DNA from: Planctomycetota bacterium
GTDB lineage: Bacteria > Planctomycetota > UBA1135 > GCA-002686595
Length of the DNA: 64,000 nt
Assembly (NCBI GenBank): GCA_016779205.1
Contig: JADHOC010000009.1
Span: 62,001-126,000 of the forward strand
Reading direction: 5' to 3'
In this document: positions 17,731-25,532 of the stretch, in pieces
Numbering within the stretch: position 1 is the first letter of the stretch
Layout: every line of letters starts with the position of its first letter
Made by a program: the position numbers and the translations under genes
The notes under the pieces: model-generated
What the model saw: the letters and a program-made list of their open reading frames with translations, nothing else
Told to the model about the DNA's origin: nothing
Database searches by the model: none

Positions 17731-19617
17731 TCAGCGCCCCTCTGACGCGGCCACAGGGCGGAGTTCCACCTGGTGCGGACCACGCACCTCGCCACTCTCC
17801 AGCTCGAGGGTGACGGAGAGCGTGAACGGCACACCTGCGGAGAGCCCCGAGATCCTGCCCTGGAGGTCCCGCCGCGGCGTGTCGTCTGCTCGCCATACGG
17901 AGGCCCACGACTCCGACGAGGCGGGCGACTCGAAGCGGAGGGACGCCTCCTGGATCCGCTTCCCCCGCGGGGCGGTCACGGTGACCTCGAGGTCCGTGGG
18001 CTGCTCCAGCTCCACCCGCCACCCACCGTTCTTGCCCCAGCCCCAGCCCCGGTCCGAGGTCCCTGCCGGTCGCCAGTCCTGGATGGTGAGCACCACCGGC
18101 TCTGCGCCGAGGGAGATGTGCGGCGGGAGGTAGCTTTCCACACGGTCCCCGTGCGACGCGGCGGCTGCGCCCGGTCCCACCGCGTCGTCGAACCAGCGGT
18201 CATAGTGCGCCGTGAGGTCTCGCACCAATTCCGGCCGTTGCGCCGCGAGGTCGAACTGCTCGTAGGGGTCCGTGGCGAGGTCGTAGAGCTCCGGCGCCCA
18301 CTCGGGCGGAGCCTCGAGCTCATCCCAGGGGCGGGTCGGCTGCACCAGCTTGTGATCGCCGAGCCGGACGAAGGCGTGGTGCCGATAAAGGGGCGCGTCG
18401 CCACGGTGCCACTGGATCACCAGCGGTCGCTGGGCGGAGCGGGCGGCCGCGCCCGGAGACCCCCGGAGGAGTGCCAGAGCGGAGGCCCCGTCGAGGCCTT
18501 CGGGGGCGTGGCCCTCGGCGCCGCATGCCTCGAGCACCGTCGGGAAGAGGTCCACGTGGGCGGCGTATCCCTCGTCGCGGATCCCGGGCGCGAGGGTGCC
18601 CGGCCAGCGCGCGAAGAGCGGGCTGCGGACGCCACCCTCGTAGACGCTGCCCTTGGCGCTGCGGAGCCCGACGTTGTACCGGCGCCCCTGGGGGCCGTTG
18701 TCGCACAGGAACAGCAGGAGGGTGTTGGAGGCCAGGCCCTCCTCCTCGAGGAAGCGACCCAGCCCGCCCATGTTGCCGTCGATGTTCTCGACCATGGCGT
18801 AGAGCCGGGCGAGCTTGTCCTCGTCCTTGAAGGTCGCCTTGCGTCCGGGCTCCGAGGCGAAGGCCTCCGGCCCAAGGTCCATGGCGGCGTACTTCTGCCG
18901 CAGCGGTTCGGGGACGTCGTGGAGGGGCGTGTGCGGGGCGTTGGGCGTGATCACGCACAGGAACGGCGCGCCGCGCTCCTTGCAGCCGGCCATCCATCGC
19001 TGGGCCTCCTCGAAGTACACATCGGTGCAGTAGCCGTCGAAGCGGCGGGGCGCGCCGTCGTCCATGAGGACGGGGTCCGTGTAATCCCCCTCCGCGCCCA
19101 GGGGGTCGGAGGGTTGGCCGATCCCGCCTCCCCGGTGAACGAGGCTGCGCTGGAAGCCCTGGTCCATGGGCCTCATGGGCGGCGTGTCCCCGAGGTGCCA
19201 CTTTCCGAAGATGCCCGTGGACCAGCCCGCGGCGCCCAGGGTCTCGGCGAGGGTGACCTCCTCTGGCCGCATCATGGCCCGACCGCGATAGGTGTCGATG
19301 GCGCCGGTGCGCTGCGGGTGGCGGCCCGTCATCAGTGCGGCGCGCGTCGGCGTGCAGACCGGGTGCACGTAGAACTGCCTGAGCTGGACGCTCTCCTGTG
19401 CCAGGCGGTCGAGGTGCGGAGTCTCGAGGACCGGGTTCCCATGGAGGGAGAGGTCTCCCCAGCCCTGGTCGTCGGTCATCACGATGATGACGTTGAGCGG
19501 CGGCGGCTCCTGGTCCGGGAGGGAGGTCCCTGTTGCTCCGCAAGAGGCGGCGAGGACGCCGATGAGCAGCGCCCATGCGAGGGGTGCCCTGGGTTGGGGC
19601 TGGTCGGTGGGGTTCAA
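17731..19617 (-). CDS. Arylsulfatase-type lipoprotein (canonical Cys motif, TTG start)
   Basis: A 628-residue sulfatase. The proposed start is TTG at 19617. It overlaps the TGA of the upstream gene (TTGA), has a GAGG sequence 7 bases upstream, and gives a lipoprotein signal (LIGVLAASC). Motifs: VIIVMTDDQGWGD (metal ligands), PVCTPTRAALMTGR (C-x-P-x-R, Cys converted to formylglycine by a maturase), GKWHLGD, and LLLFLCDNGPQGRR. The C-terminal region (about 480-628) is an extra beta-rich domain. Such enzymes remove sulfate from sulfated glycans, typical of marine Planctomycetes. The longer frame upstream of 19617 overlaps the PH-like gene and is not used. Confidence 0.88.
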   Translation of the reverse strand: MNPTDQPQPRAPLAWALLIGVLAASCGATGTSLPDQEPPPLNVIIVMTDDQGWGDLSLHGNPVLETPHLDRLAQESVQLRQFYVHPVCTPTRAALMTGRHPQRTGAIDTYRGRAMMRPEEVTLAETLGAAGWSTGIFGKWHLGDTPPMRPMDQGFQRSLVHRGGGIGQPSDPLGAEGDYTDPVLMDDGAPRRFDGYCTDVYFEEAQRWMAGCKERGAPFLCVITPNAPHTPLHDVPEPLRQKYAAMDLGPEAFASEPGRKATFKDEDKLARLYAMVENIDGNMGGLGRFLEEEGLASNTLLLFLCDNGPQGRRYNVGLRSAKGSVYEGGVRSPLFARWPGTLAPGIRDEGYAAHVDLFPTVLEACGAEGHAPEGLDGASALALLRGSPGAAARSAQRPLVIQWHRGDAPLYRHHAFVRLGDHKLVQPTRPWDELEAPPEWAPELYDLATDPYEQFDLAAQRPELVRDLTAHYDRWFDDAVGPGAAAASHGDRVESYLPPHISLGAEPVVLTIQDWRPAGTSDRGWGWGKNGGWRVELEQPTDLEVTVTAPRGKRIQEASLRFESPASSESWASVWRADDTPRRDLQGRISGLSAGVPFTLSVTLELESGEVRGPHQVELRPVAASEGR

Positions 19618-20090
19618 GTGGTTCCCTCGTCGTTGGAAGGGGCTGCGCCTGCGGCCCGGGCAGCGGCGATGGCCTCGCAAAGGTCCCGGGGCACCCGCGT
19701 GCCGATCCTGAATTGCCTGCCGTTGGAGAGGTCCAGCTCGACGGCATCGAGCCCGTCGAGGTTCCAGAGCCAGCCATGGGGCGTGTATCGAATCCCGAAT
19801 CCGTACCACCAGCGATTGCGGACGGCGCGCTCGCCGACGACGCGCGAGATCGGGATGGTCCGCCGCGGCCAGCCCGGGCCGAAGGCCACGGTGATCTGGG
19901 CGGCCTGCACCTCGACCCGGAGGGCGTGGAACAGGAACCCGAGGAGGAAGGTGGCGACGGCGATCCCGCCCGCGGCGCCATTGGCGACGCCGACGAGGGC
20001 GAAGCAGCCCACGGCGAGGGCCAGGAAGAGTGCCTTGAGCCAGAGCCCTGCGGGCTGCACATCCTTGAAGGCCACCGGGTCATTCACCAT
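19614..20090 (-). CDS. Small membrane protein with PH-like domain
   Basis: A 158-residue protein. Two transmembrane helices near the N-terminus (about 15-58: LWLKALFLALAVGCFALVG and GGIAVATFLLGFLFHAL) are followed by a soluble beta-rich part with VEVQAAQITVAFGPGWPRR, ISRVVGERAVRNRWWYGFG, GWLWNLDGLDAVELDLSNG and FRIGTRVP. This layout (strand pairs, W-x-x-G-x-G-I-R, then a G-R-x-F-x-I-G-T ending) resembles bacterial PH-domain (YdbS/DUF3093-like) membrane proteins. Function unknown. The stop overlaps the TTG start of the downstream sulfatase (TTGA), so they are coupled. A TAGGCT box ends 6 bases before the ATG. Confidence 0.75.
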   Translation of the reverse strand: MVNDPVAFKDVQPAGLWLKALFLALAVGCFALVGVANGAAGGIAVATFLLGFLFHALRVEVQAAQITVAFGPGWPRRTIPISRVVGERAVRNRWWYGFGIRYTPHGWLWNLDGLDAVELDLSNGRQFRIGTRVPRDLCEAIAAARAAGAAPSNDEGTT

Positions 20091-20102
20091 GGCCCGAGCC
20101 TA
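20091..20102 (-). promoter_or_regulatory. Putative leaderless -10 box for the PH-like gene
   Basis: Minus-strand TAGGCT (20097-20102), 6 bases from the ATG at 20090. It would drive the PH-like and sulfatase pair. Confidence 0.45.
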
Positions 20103-20270
20103 TCAGCACGCGCCGGGGGATGGGGGCGGCGCGGCTCGAGGGATGGTTGGGATGGCCGCCACGGAGGGCCCGGGCCCTCGAAGTGTCACCGGCTGCCGCG
20201 CCGTCCGTCCACGGGGTGGAGCGCCGAATGTGCGGCGCCACTGCACTCGATGGACACGGAGGAGAACAAC

Positions 20271-21251
20271 ATGATGACTGGAACGGGAATTGGAACGGGG
20301 GTCGGGCTGGCCTCGGCCTCGGCGGTGGCGCTGCTGGCACTGGCCGCCTGCACCGCCACGAGCGAGGGGAGGGTCGGCATGTCGGTGAAGCGCGACGTCC
20401 CCGTGGTGGGAGTTGTGGGAATCGAATTCGACGTCGACTGGAAGCTCACCTCCGAGGACGAGAGCCTGTGCGGCTGCATTGTCTTCCTCGGCCCCGATGG
20501 GCGCCCCATCGAGGGTGCGGCTGCCGGCCAGATTCGCAATGGCTCGGGTGGCGGGCCCATCCCCAAGGGCGCCACCGGTTGGCGCGCTGTGCTCACCGAC
20601 GAGGACTGCGCCCAGCTCAACTGCGATGGCGACCTCGGCACCGACGGTCCCGAGGGGGCGGCGCTCGGCCTCGCGGCCGCATGGCTCACGGCGCCCACCG
20701 ACCCGCAGCGCCCCTACGTGCTCCTCGGGTCTCGACTCCTGGACGGCGGCGCCCTTCAGGTGCATTCAGACGTGGGCTCCTGGGAGCGGTCCTCGTTCCT
20801 CGACGTTTGCGCCACCGTGGTCGGCCCGGACGGGGAGCTCGCATGGGCCATGCTCGAGCTTTGCCTGGAGGCGGGCCCTGCGGCCCAGCTCACGGCCCAG
20901 CAGCGAGCGGCGCTGGAGCAGCGTGTCACCATCCATGAGGCGCTGCGGCTGAACCTGGACGGTCCGGAGTTCGCTCCCCTCGGGTTCCACGGGGAGATCA
21001 TTCGAACCGGATCGGCCTTCGGGGCCAACGTCTCGGTCAATGGGTCGCGGGTCTTCTCGGGCCCCTCCCAGGCCCCGGGCGCACCGGGGGAGCTCCCCGC
21101 AGCTGGGTTCCATGTGGAGCACGGTCTGGTGGACCATGACGCGACGCTCTCGAGCACTTTCGCCAACCGTATGGACATTCGCTGCAAGCGCCCAGGGGAA
21201 CCGGTGACGACCACCAACCTGGCGATGAGCTTCGAGCCGAGCGATGGCTAG
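20271..21251 (+). CDS. Lipoprotein of unknown function
   Basis: A 326-residue protein. A strong ribosome binding site GGAGGAG (20258-20264) lies 6 bases before ATGATG at 20271/20274, one of the clearest Shine-Dalgarno sites in the window. The signal ends ALLALAAC (lipobox). The mature part has no recognised domain; visible features are an early VGIEFDVDWKLTSEDESLCG segment, a few Cys residues in the first 130 residues that might form disulfides, and a C-terminal beta-rich segment. The next gene starts 8 bases before this one ends, so both are probably one operon. Longer upstream open frame is a shadow. Confidence 0.75.
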   Translation: MMTGTGIGTGVGLASASAVALLALAACTATSEGRVGMSVKRDVPVVGVVGIEFDVDWKLTSEDESLCGCIVFLGPDGRPIEGAAAGQIRNGSGGGPIPKGATGWRAVLTDEDCAQLNCDGDLGTDGPEGAALGLAAAWLTAPTDPQRPYVLLGSRLLDGGALQVHSDVGSWERSSFLDVCATVVGPDGELAWAMLELCLEAGPAAQLTAQQRAALEQRVTIHEALRLNLDGPEFAPLGFHGEIIRTGSAFGANVSVNGSRVFSGPSQAPGAPGELPAAGFHVEHGLVDHDATLSSTFANRMDIRCKRPGEPVTTTNLAMSFEPSDG

Positions 21252-21786
21252 CGGCGTGACTCAGAGGCTGGCGGCGGGGATCGTGATCCTCGCCGCCGGC
21301 TGCGCGTCCGAGGAGCACTGGCTCGACGCGTCCGTTCCCATGATCGAGGCCATGAATCCCCAGGTGGCCTGGATGCACGGTTCAGACCCCATGACCGAGT
21401 TCAACATCGCGCCCATGGCGCCTCAGCCCGGCAGATTGGCGATGTCCTTCCCCCCGAACTGGATCCTGCTGGGTCCCGTGATCGAGGAGGGCCCCGGGAG
21501 CAAGATGCTCTGGGCCGTCACCCACGAGCTGGCGCACCTCTACGGTTCACCCCTCGGGCTGCCCTGGCCGTTCTCGATCTACGAGTCGGCCCTGGAGGAG
21601 GCGCGGGTGGAGCTGGTGACCGGCGACCTGCTGCCCGGCCTCGAGCCCGCGGCGCGACGACTCAGGTGGGGGATCGTCCGGTGGATGGTCGACCAGGTCC
21701 GCGCGGCGCGGCCCACGGGCGCGCTCAGGCCGTCGAGGGAAGGTCCGACTCCCCGACGTTACCTCTGGTCGCCCGGGCATCCCTGA
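21244..21786 (+). CDS. Putative zincin-like lipoprotein (HELAH motif)
   Basis: A 180-residue protein with a lipoprotein signal (AAGIVILAAGC). Residues around 97-106 read AVTHELAHLYGS, which contains the H-E-x-x-H zinc-binding motif of metallopeptidases. Downstream, the segment ESALEEARVELVTGD holds acidic residues that could supply a third ligand (gluzincin-like E-x-x-x-E pattern), but this is inference. The small size suggests a minimal peptidase domain or a non-peptidase zinc protein. It overlaps the upstream lipoprotein gene by 8 bases. The last 20 codons lie antisense to the end of the ArsR-like gene, a 62-base convergent overlap. Substrate unknown. Confidence 0.65.
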   Translation: MASGVTQRLAAGIVILAAGCASEEHWLDASVPMIEAMNPQVAWMHGSDPMTEFNIAPMAPQPGRLAMSFPPNWILLGPVIEEGPGSKMLWAVTHELAHLYGSPLGLPWPFSIYESALEEARVELVTGDLLPGLEPAARRLRWGIVRWMVDQVRAARPTGALRPSREGPTPRRYLWSPGHP

Positions 21787-22081
21787 GGACGCGCTCCAGC
21801 TCGGTCAGGTAGCTCATGAAGGCGCGGCGACCGTGGGCGGACAGGGTGAGGTGGGTGTTGGAGCCGCGACCGCTCCCGGTCCTCTTGGCCTTGAGGAGCT
21901 TGGCCTCCTCGAGGACCTTGAGGTGGCGGCTGAGGTTCCCGTCGGTCAGCCCGCACAGGGAGCGGAGCTCCGAGAAGGAGCGGCCGGCGGCTTCGCTGGA
22001 GAGCGCGGTCAGGATCGACAGCCGCGCCCTCTCGTGCAGGAGCCGATCCAGGCCTTCGTAGCTGTAGTCGCCGTCAGTCAT
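21725..22081 (-). CDS. Winged-helix (ArsR-like) transcriptional regulator
   Basis: A 118-residue DNA-binding protein: helices around residues 10-60 (LDRLLHERARLSILTALSS, FSELRSLCGLTDGNLSRHLK) form a helix-turn-helix, followed by VLEEAKLLKAKRTGSGRGSN as the wing, and a C-terminal helix (RRAFMSYLTELERVLRDA) that likely dimerises. This matches the winged-helix family that is often paired with a small multi-pass membrane protein. The upstream membrane protein gene overlaps it by 8 bases, so the two are co-transcribed and probably act as a sensor/regulator pair. Targets unknown; autoregulation would be typical. Confidence 0.88.
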   Translation of the reverse strand: MTDGDYSYEGLDRLLHERARLSILTALSSEAAGRSFSELRSLCGLTDGNLSRHLKVLEEAKLLKAKRTGSGRGSNTHLTLSAHGRRAFMSYLTELERVLRDARATRGNVGESDLPSTA

Positions 22082-22709
22082 CGGAGGTGTTCGGGTGAGA
22101 CGGGGTTTGCTGGGGTGTCGCCGCTGAGGAGGCCTGGATCTCTCGGAGGATCGCGGCGGCGACCAGTTGCCCGCCGCAGAAGGTGAGTCCCATGGGCCAC
22201 GGGGAGCTCAAGCCGATGCCCGCCGCATGGGCCATGACCGCCCCCGCCGCCAGATAGAAGAGGCCCAGCAGCCGGATATGGCCGGGGAGGTATGGGGCAG
22301 AGGAGAGCAGCCCGACGCCGAAGAGCATGGTCCAGATGCCCGGGAGGAGCTCGGCCTGATCCCAGAGCAGCGGGGCGAGCGCCACCCCGACCACGAGGGC
22401 TGGCGAGAGCTGCAGGGCGGCCAGCCGGGCCGACGGCCGTGGGATGAAGCGGCGTCGGAGCGCGAGGTCAATCAGGGAAGCGAGGGCGCAGACGAGGGCC
22501 ACGGCCAGCCAGATGGTGGCGTGGGCCTGGGCGTCCAGCGCGGCCCAGTAGAACCACTCCACCGTCGCTGTACCGAGGGCGAGGATGGCCTGGCCCACGG
22601 CGATCTCCGCGCGGTACCCGCGGAAGAACGAGGACCGCGCGACCTGGGCGTGGATGTCGGCGACCCGCCGAAGGGCGTCCTCCACATCGAATCCGGACCC
22701 GGCGCTCAT
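22074..22709 (-). CDS. Multi-pass membrane protein paired with the ArsR-like regulator
   Basis: A 211-residue protein starting MSAGSGFDVEDALRR. A short amphipathic N-terminus (FDVEDALRRVADIHAQVARS) precedes six hydrophobic segments: AEIAVGQAILALGTATVEWF, TIWLAVALVCALASLIDLAL, ALQLSPALVVGVALAPLL, LLPGIWTMLFGVGLLSSAPY, LLGLFYLAAGAVMAHAAGIG and MGLTFCGGQLVAAAILRE. The layout fits the small membrane proteins encoded next to one-domain winged-helix regulators, whose function is not established. Stop overlaps the regulator start by 8 bases. The ATG at 22709 is chosen because the longer frame upstream is non-hydrophobic shadow sequence antisense to the glucanase gene. Confidence 0.8.
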   Translation of the reverse strand: MSAGSGFDVEDALRRVADIHAQVARSSFFRGYRAEIAVGQAILALGTATVEWFYWAALDAQAHATIWLAVALVCALASLIDLALRRRFIPRPSARLAALQLSPALVVGVALAPLLWDQAELLPGIWTMLFGVGLLSSAPYLPGHIRLLGLFYLAAGAVMAHAAGIGLSSPWPMGLTFCGGQLVAAAILREIQASSAATPQQTPSHPNTSDD

Positions 22710-22871
22710 GGCTCCACGGTCACGGGTGGCGCTCGGGGTGTCAAGGGGCGTGCGACCTGGCTGGGGGGTCCTGTCGCGGTTCGCCCCGATACGGGCTCTG
22801 CTAGCCTCTGCGGGCGCGCTCCCGGGCGGGGCGTGCGGTCCACGTTCCCCTGGCTCCCAAGGCACGACTCG

Positions 22872-23900
22872 ATGTACGCACCCCCCTCGCCTCCGACACG
22901 CCTCTCGTTCCACGGGCTGGCGCCGATGGTCCTCACGCTCGGACTGCTGGGAGGGTGTGCGAGTCCCAAGGAGGAGGCCACCCCGGTGGACATCGAGGAC
23001 GGGGTGATGGCTGTGGCCTACTCCGGGTTCCGCGAGGGGCAGCACCCTGACCGCGGAGCGGGGGCGGTCCTCCCCAGCCTGGGAGAGATCGAGGAGGACC
23101 TCGAGATCCTGGTGGGCGAGGGGTTCGATCTGATCCGCCTCTACGACTGCCAGGAGAACTCCGCCATGGTGCTGCAGGTGATCCGGGACCGAGGGCTCCC
23201 GATCAAGGTCATGCTCGGGGTCTGGCTGAGCGCGGAGCTCAGCAACCACGACCGCTGCCCCTGGCTCACGTCGCCCATTCCGGAGGCGACCCTGGCCGAG
23301 AATCGGCGGCGGAACGAGCTCGAGGTGGCGGCAGCCATCGAGCTCGCCTCCGCTTACCCAGGGATCGTCGTGGCGATCAATGTGGGGAACGAGGCGCTCG
23401 TGGACTGGACGGATCACCTCGTCCCCGTGGATCGCGTCCTGGAATACGTCCGTCGCCTGCGGGCGGCGGTGCCCCAGGCGCTCACGGTCGCGGAGAACTA
23501 CGACTGGTGGGCCAGGCACGGCGCGGTGCTCGCCCGTGAGCTGGACTTCGTCGGGGTGCACTCCTACGCCCTGTGGGAGGGGCGAGAGGTGGAGCAGGCG
23601 CTCGCGCACACGCAGGCCAACGTGGACGCGGTGAGGGGGGGGCTTCCGGGGGCTCGGATCGCCATCCTCGAGGCGGGCTGGGCGACGACCGCCAGCGAGT
23701 TCGGTTCGAGGGCCAGCGAGGACGCGCAGGCGCGTTACTTCGAGGAGATGGGCCGGTGGGCCGCGGCGTCGGGGGTGACCGTGTTCTTCTTCGAGGCCTT
23801 CGATGAGCCGTGGAAGGGAGACCCGGGGAACCCCGCCGGCGCGGAGAAGCACTGGGGCCTCTTCTTCGAGGACCGGACGCCCAAGGCCGCGCTGCGGTGA
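22872..23900 (+). CDS. GH17-like beta-1,3-glucanase lipoprotein
   Basis: A 342-residue protein with a lipoprotein signal (LLGGC, Cys29). The rest looks like a glycoside hydrolase clan A (beta/alpha)8 barrel of the GH17 type. VAYSGFREGQ and FDLIRLYDCQ are early strands, INVGNEALVDW (E174, proton donor) and IAILEAGW (E267, nucleophile) are the catalytic pair, and GVHSYALWEG and VTVFFFEAFDEPWKG are late strands. GH17 enzymes act on beta-1,3-glucans such as laminarin, a plausible substrate for a marine planctomycete. Divergent from the ArsR/membrane pair. The ATG at 22872 is preferred over the longer frame that starts at 22167. Confidence 0.85.
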   Translation: MYAPPSPPTRLSFHGLAPMVLTLGLLGGCASPKEEATPVDIEDGVMAVAYSGFREGQHPDRGAGAVLPSLGEIEEDLEILVGEGFDLIRLYDCQENSAMVLQVIRDRGLPIKVMLGVWLSAELSNHDRCPWLTSPIPEATLAENRRRNELEVAAAIELASAYPGIVVAINVGNEALVDWTDHLVPVDRVLEYVRRLRAAVPQALTVAENYDWWARHGAVLARELDFVGVHSYALWEGREVEQALAHTQANVDAVRGGLPGARIAILEAGWATTASEFGSRASEDAQARYFEEMGRWAAASGVTVFFFEAFDEPWKGDPGNPAGAEKHWGLFFEDRTPKAALR

Positions 23901-23922
23901 CGGCGAGCCGCTGGTCGCAGCC

Positions 23923-25311
23923 TCAGCGCGGGCCCGCTGGAGGCGAGCCGCCGGGGGGCGGGGTGGGCCGCCGCGCCCCGGGCGGCGTCCCGCCGAGGAA
24001 CACCCCGACCAGCTCCCGGTCGCCCCGCAGAACGAGCGTTCCGTTCCAGCCCGCAATCTTCCCCCACATGCGCTTGCGCTCCTTGGGGGGGCTCTTGAAC
24101 ACGTTGGCCGTGACGACCTGCTGGTAGCTCTCGGGCGAGGCGACGCAGAGCCTGAGGATGCCGCTCATCCCGTCCTGGATCAGGAGGTACGGCCCCACCT
24201 GGATCATGTGTCCGCGGGCGAAGTACGGATCACGCCCTGTGGACCACTGTTCCTCGCCTTCGAGGTTGAAGCACCGCAGCCCCCCCTGGCCACGACGGAG
24301 GCGCGAGATGTTCGTGTTCTCGTTGGCGAGGAGGTAGATGTGCTCCCCGACCACCACGGGCGGGTGGAGTTGTGAGCCCTTCTCGAGGTGGAACTCCTCG
24401 GTGATCCCGAAGGCGTCGGCGCCGGTACGCGCGACTCGCAGCAGGGTGGTGCCTCCCGCGTAGCCCCCCGTGATCACGAAGCGGCTCCCGTCCACCGCCA
24501 CTGGAGGCGGGACGGGCACGTTGGTGAGCATCGTCTCGTGCTGCCAGCGGAGCTCACCGGTGCTGGGGTCGAGGGCGCTGACGAGCACCGGCGCAGGGCT
24601 GTTCTCGCCGGCGCCCTGGGCGTCGCATGAGAGGAAGAGCAGCAGCTCCTCCCCGAGGAGCGGCATCAGGACCGGCTGGGACTGACTGGTGCCGAGGGCC
24701 GGGGTCCTCCAGCGGACGTCGCCCGTGACCTGGTCGAGGGCCACCAGTCCGACCTCTTCGCCCAGCGCGGGCAGGATCACGAGCCCGCCGTGGAGGAGGG
24801 GGTCTGCGGAGTAGCCGAAGTCGGGCATGGATCCGCCGAGGTCGTCCACCAGGTGGCGCTTCCAGCGCGCGCTGCGGCTCGCGCGCTCGACGCAGTGCAC
24901 CGTGCCGAACCCGCTGCAGAGGAAGGCGAACCGTTCGTTCACGGCGGGCGCCGTCCGGGAGCCGGCGGATTGGAGTCGGCCAGGCTCGGCGTAGCTGAAG
25001 GTCCACAGGACCGTGCCGTCGAGCACGTCGATCACCCGCAGTGTGTCCCCGACCCCGATCTCCCGGTCGAGGACGAAGGCCTTGCGGTCGAAGACGTCGG
25101 CGCCGCCGTAGCCCGGCTCGAGGGGGACGCTCCAGGCCGCAGAGAGGTCCGCGCTGGCCCGGCCGTAGCCATCGGCGAGTCGCTGGTCCTCAACGTAGTC
25201 GGACTCCGGCGGCGCCAGGGCCTCCAGGACCTCTCGCCGGTGGGGCCAGGATGCCGCGGCGCCGAGTGCGGCGAGCGCCGTGAGCGCAAGGAGGGTGCGT
25301 CGGGAGAGCAT
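23923..25311 (-). CDS. Exported PQQ-like beta-propeller protein
   Basis: A 462-residue protein with an N-terminal signal/anchor (RRTLLALTALAALGAAAS) and PQQ-like propeller blades: FDRKAFVLDREIGVGDTLRV followed by IDVLDGTVLWTFSY, FLCSGFGTVHCVERASRSAR, LVALDQVTGDVRWRTPALG, SALDPSTGELRWQHETML, HIYLLANENTNISRL and LRCFNLEGEEQWSTGRDPY. These are the D-x-x-T/D-G-x-x-x-W strands of PQQ-type blades. Without the cofactor-site residues it is more likely a BamB-like or scaffold propeller than a dehydrogenase. The C-terminus is Pro/Gly-rich. It diverges from the selenoprotein-like gene at 25533 and is convergent with the GH17 gene. Confidence 0.8.
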   Translation of the reverse strand: MLSRRTLLALTALAALGAAASWPHRREVLEALAPPESDYVEDQRLADGYGRASADLSAAWSVPLEPGYGGADVFDRKAFVLDREIGVGDTLRVIDVLDGTVLWTFSYAEPGRLQSAGSRTAPAVNERFAFLCSGFGTVHCVERASRSARWKRHLVDDLGGSMPDFGYSADPLLHGGLVILPALGEEVGLVALDQVTGDVRWRTPALGTSQSQPVLMPLLGEELLLFLSCDAQGAGENSPAPVLVSALDPSTGELRWQHETMLTNVPVPPPVAVDGSRFVITGGYAGGTTLLRVARTGADAFGITEEFHLEKGSQLHPPVVVGEHIYLLANENTNISRLRRGQGGLRCFNLEGEEQWSTGRDPYFARGHMIQVGPYLLIQDGMSGILRLCVASPESYQQVVTANVFKSPPKERKRMWGKIAGWNGTLVLRGDRELVGVFLGGTPPGARRPTPPPGGSPPAGPR

Positions 25312-25349
25312 GCGGGGCGGGGGAGGCGGCGCCCATGGTAAGGCGCGGC

Positions 25350-25375
25350 GCCGTGGCTTCGAGCGCGGCCACGGC
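25350..25375. other. 8-bp perfect hairpin in the PQQ/thioredoxin intergenic region
   Basis: GCCGTGGC (25350-25357) and GCCACGGC (25368-25375) pair exactly around a 10-base loop, between the divergent PQQ-propeller and double-TGA thioredoxin genes. It could be an operator or part of the propeller gene's leader. No further evidence. Confidence 0.3.
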
Positions 25376-25532
25376 TTCCTGGGGGAATGGGTGAACCCGG
25401 GTACGGCCTCGGGTCGGCTCCCGTTGGCCTCCGGGCGGACTCGCGCCGAATCCTAGGGCCTGTCCTCCGAGTCCGAGTAGGCTCGAACAGCCTCTTCATG
25501 TTCTGCGACCGTCGCGCTGCGACCCCCTCCCC

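Noticed and set aside
17773..20274. 833-codon plus-strand frame opposite the sulfatase
   Set aside because: Shadow of the sulfatase and PH-like genes; product has no recognisable domain.
22710..24056. N-terminal extension of the ArsR-partner membrane protein
   Set aside because: The extension is antisense to the GH17 gene and rich in Arg/Pro; the hydrophobic protein starts at 22709.
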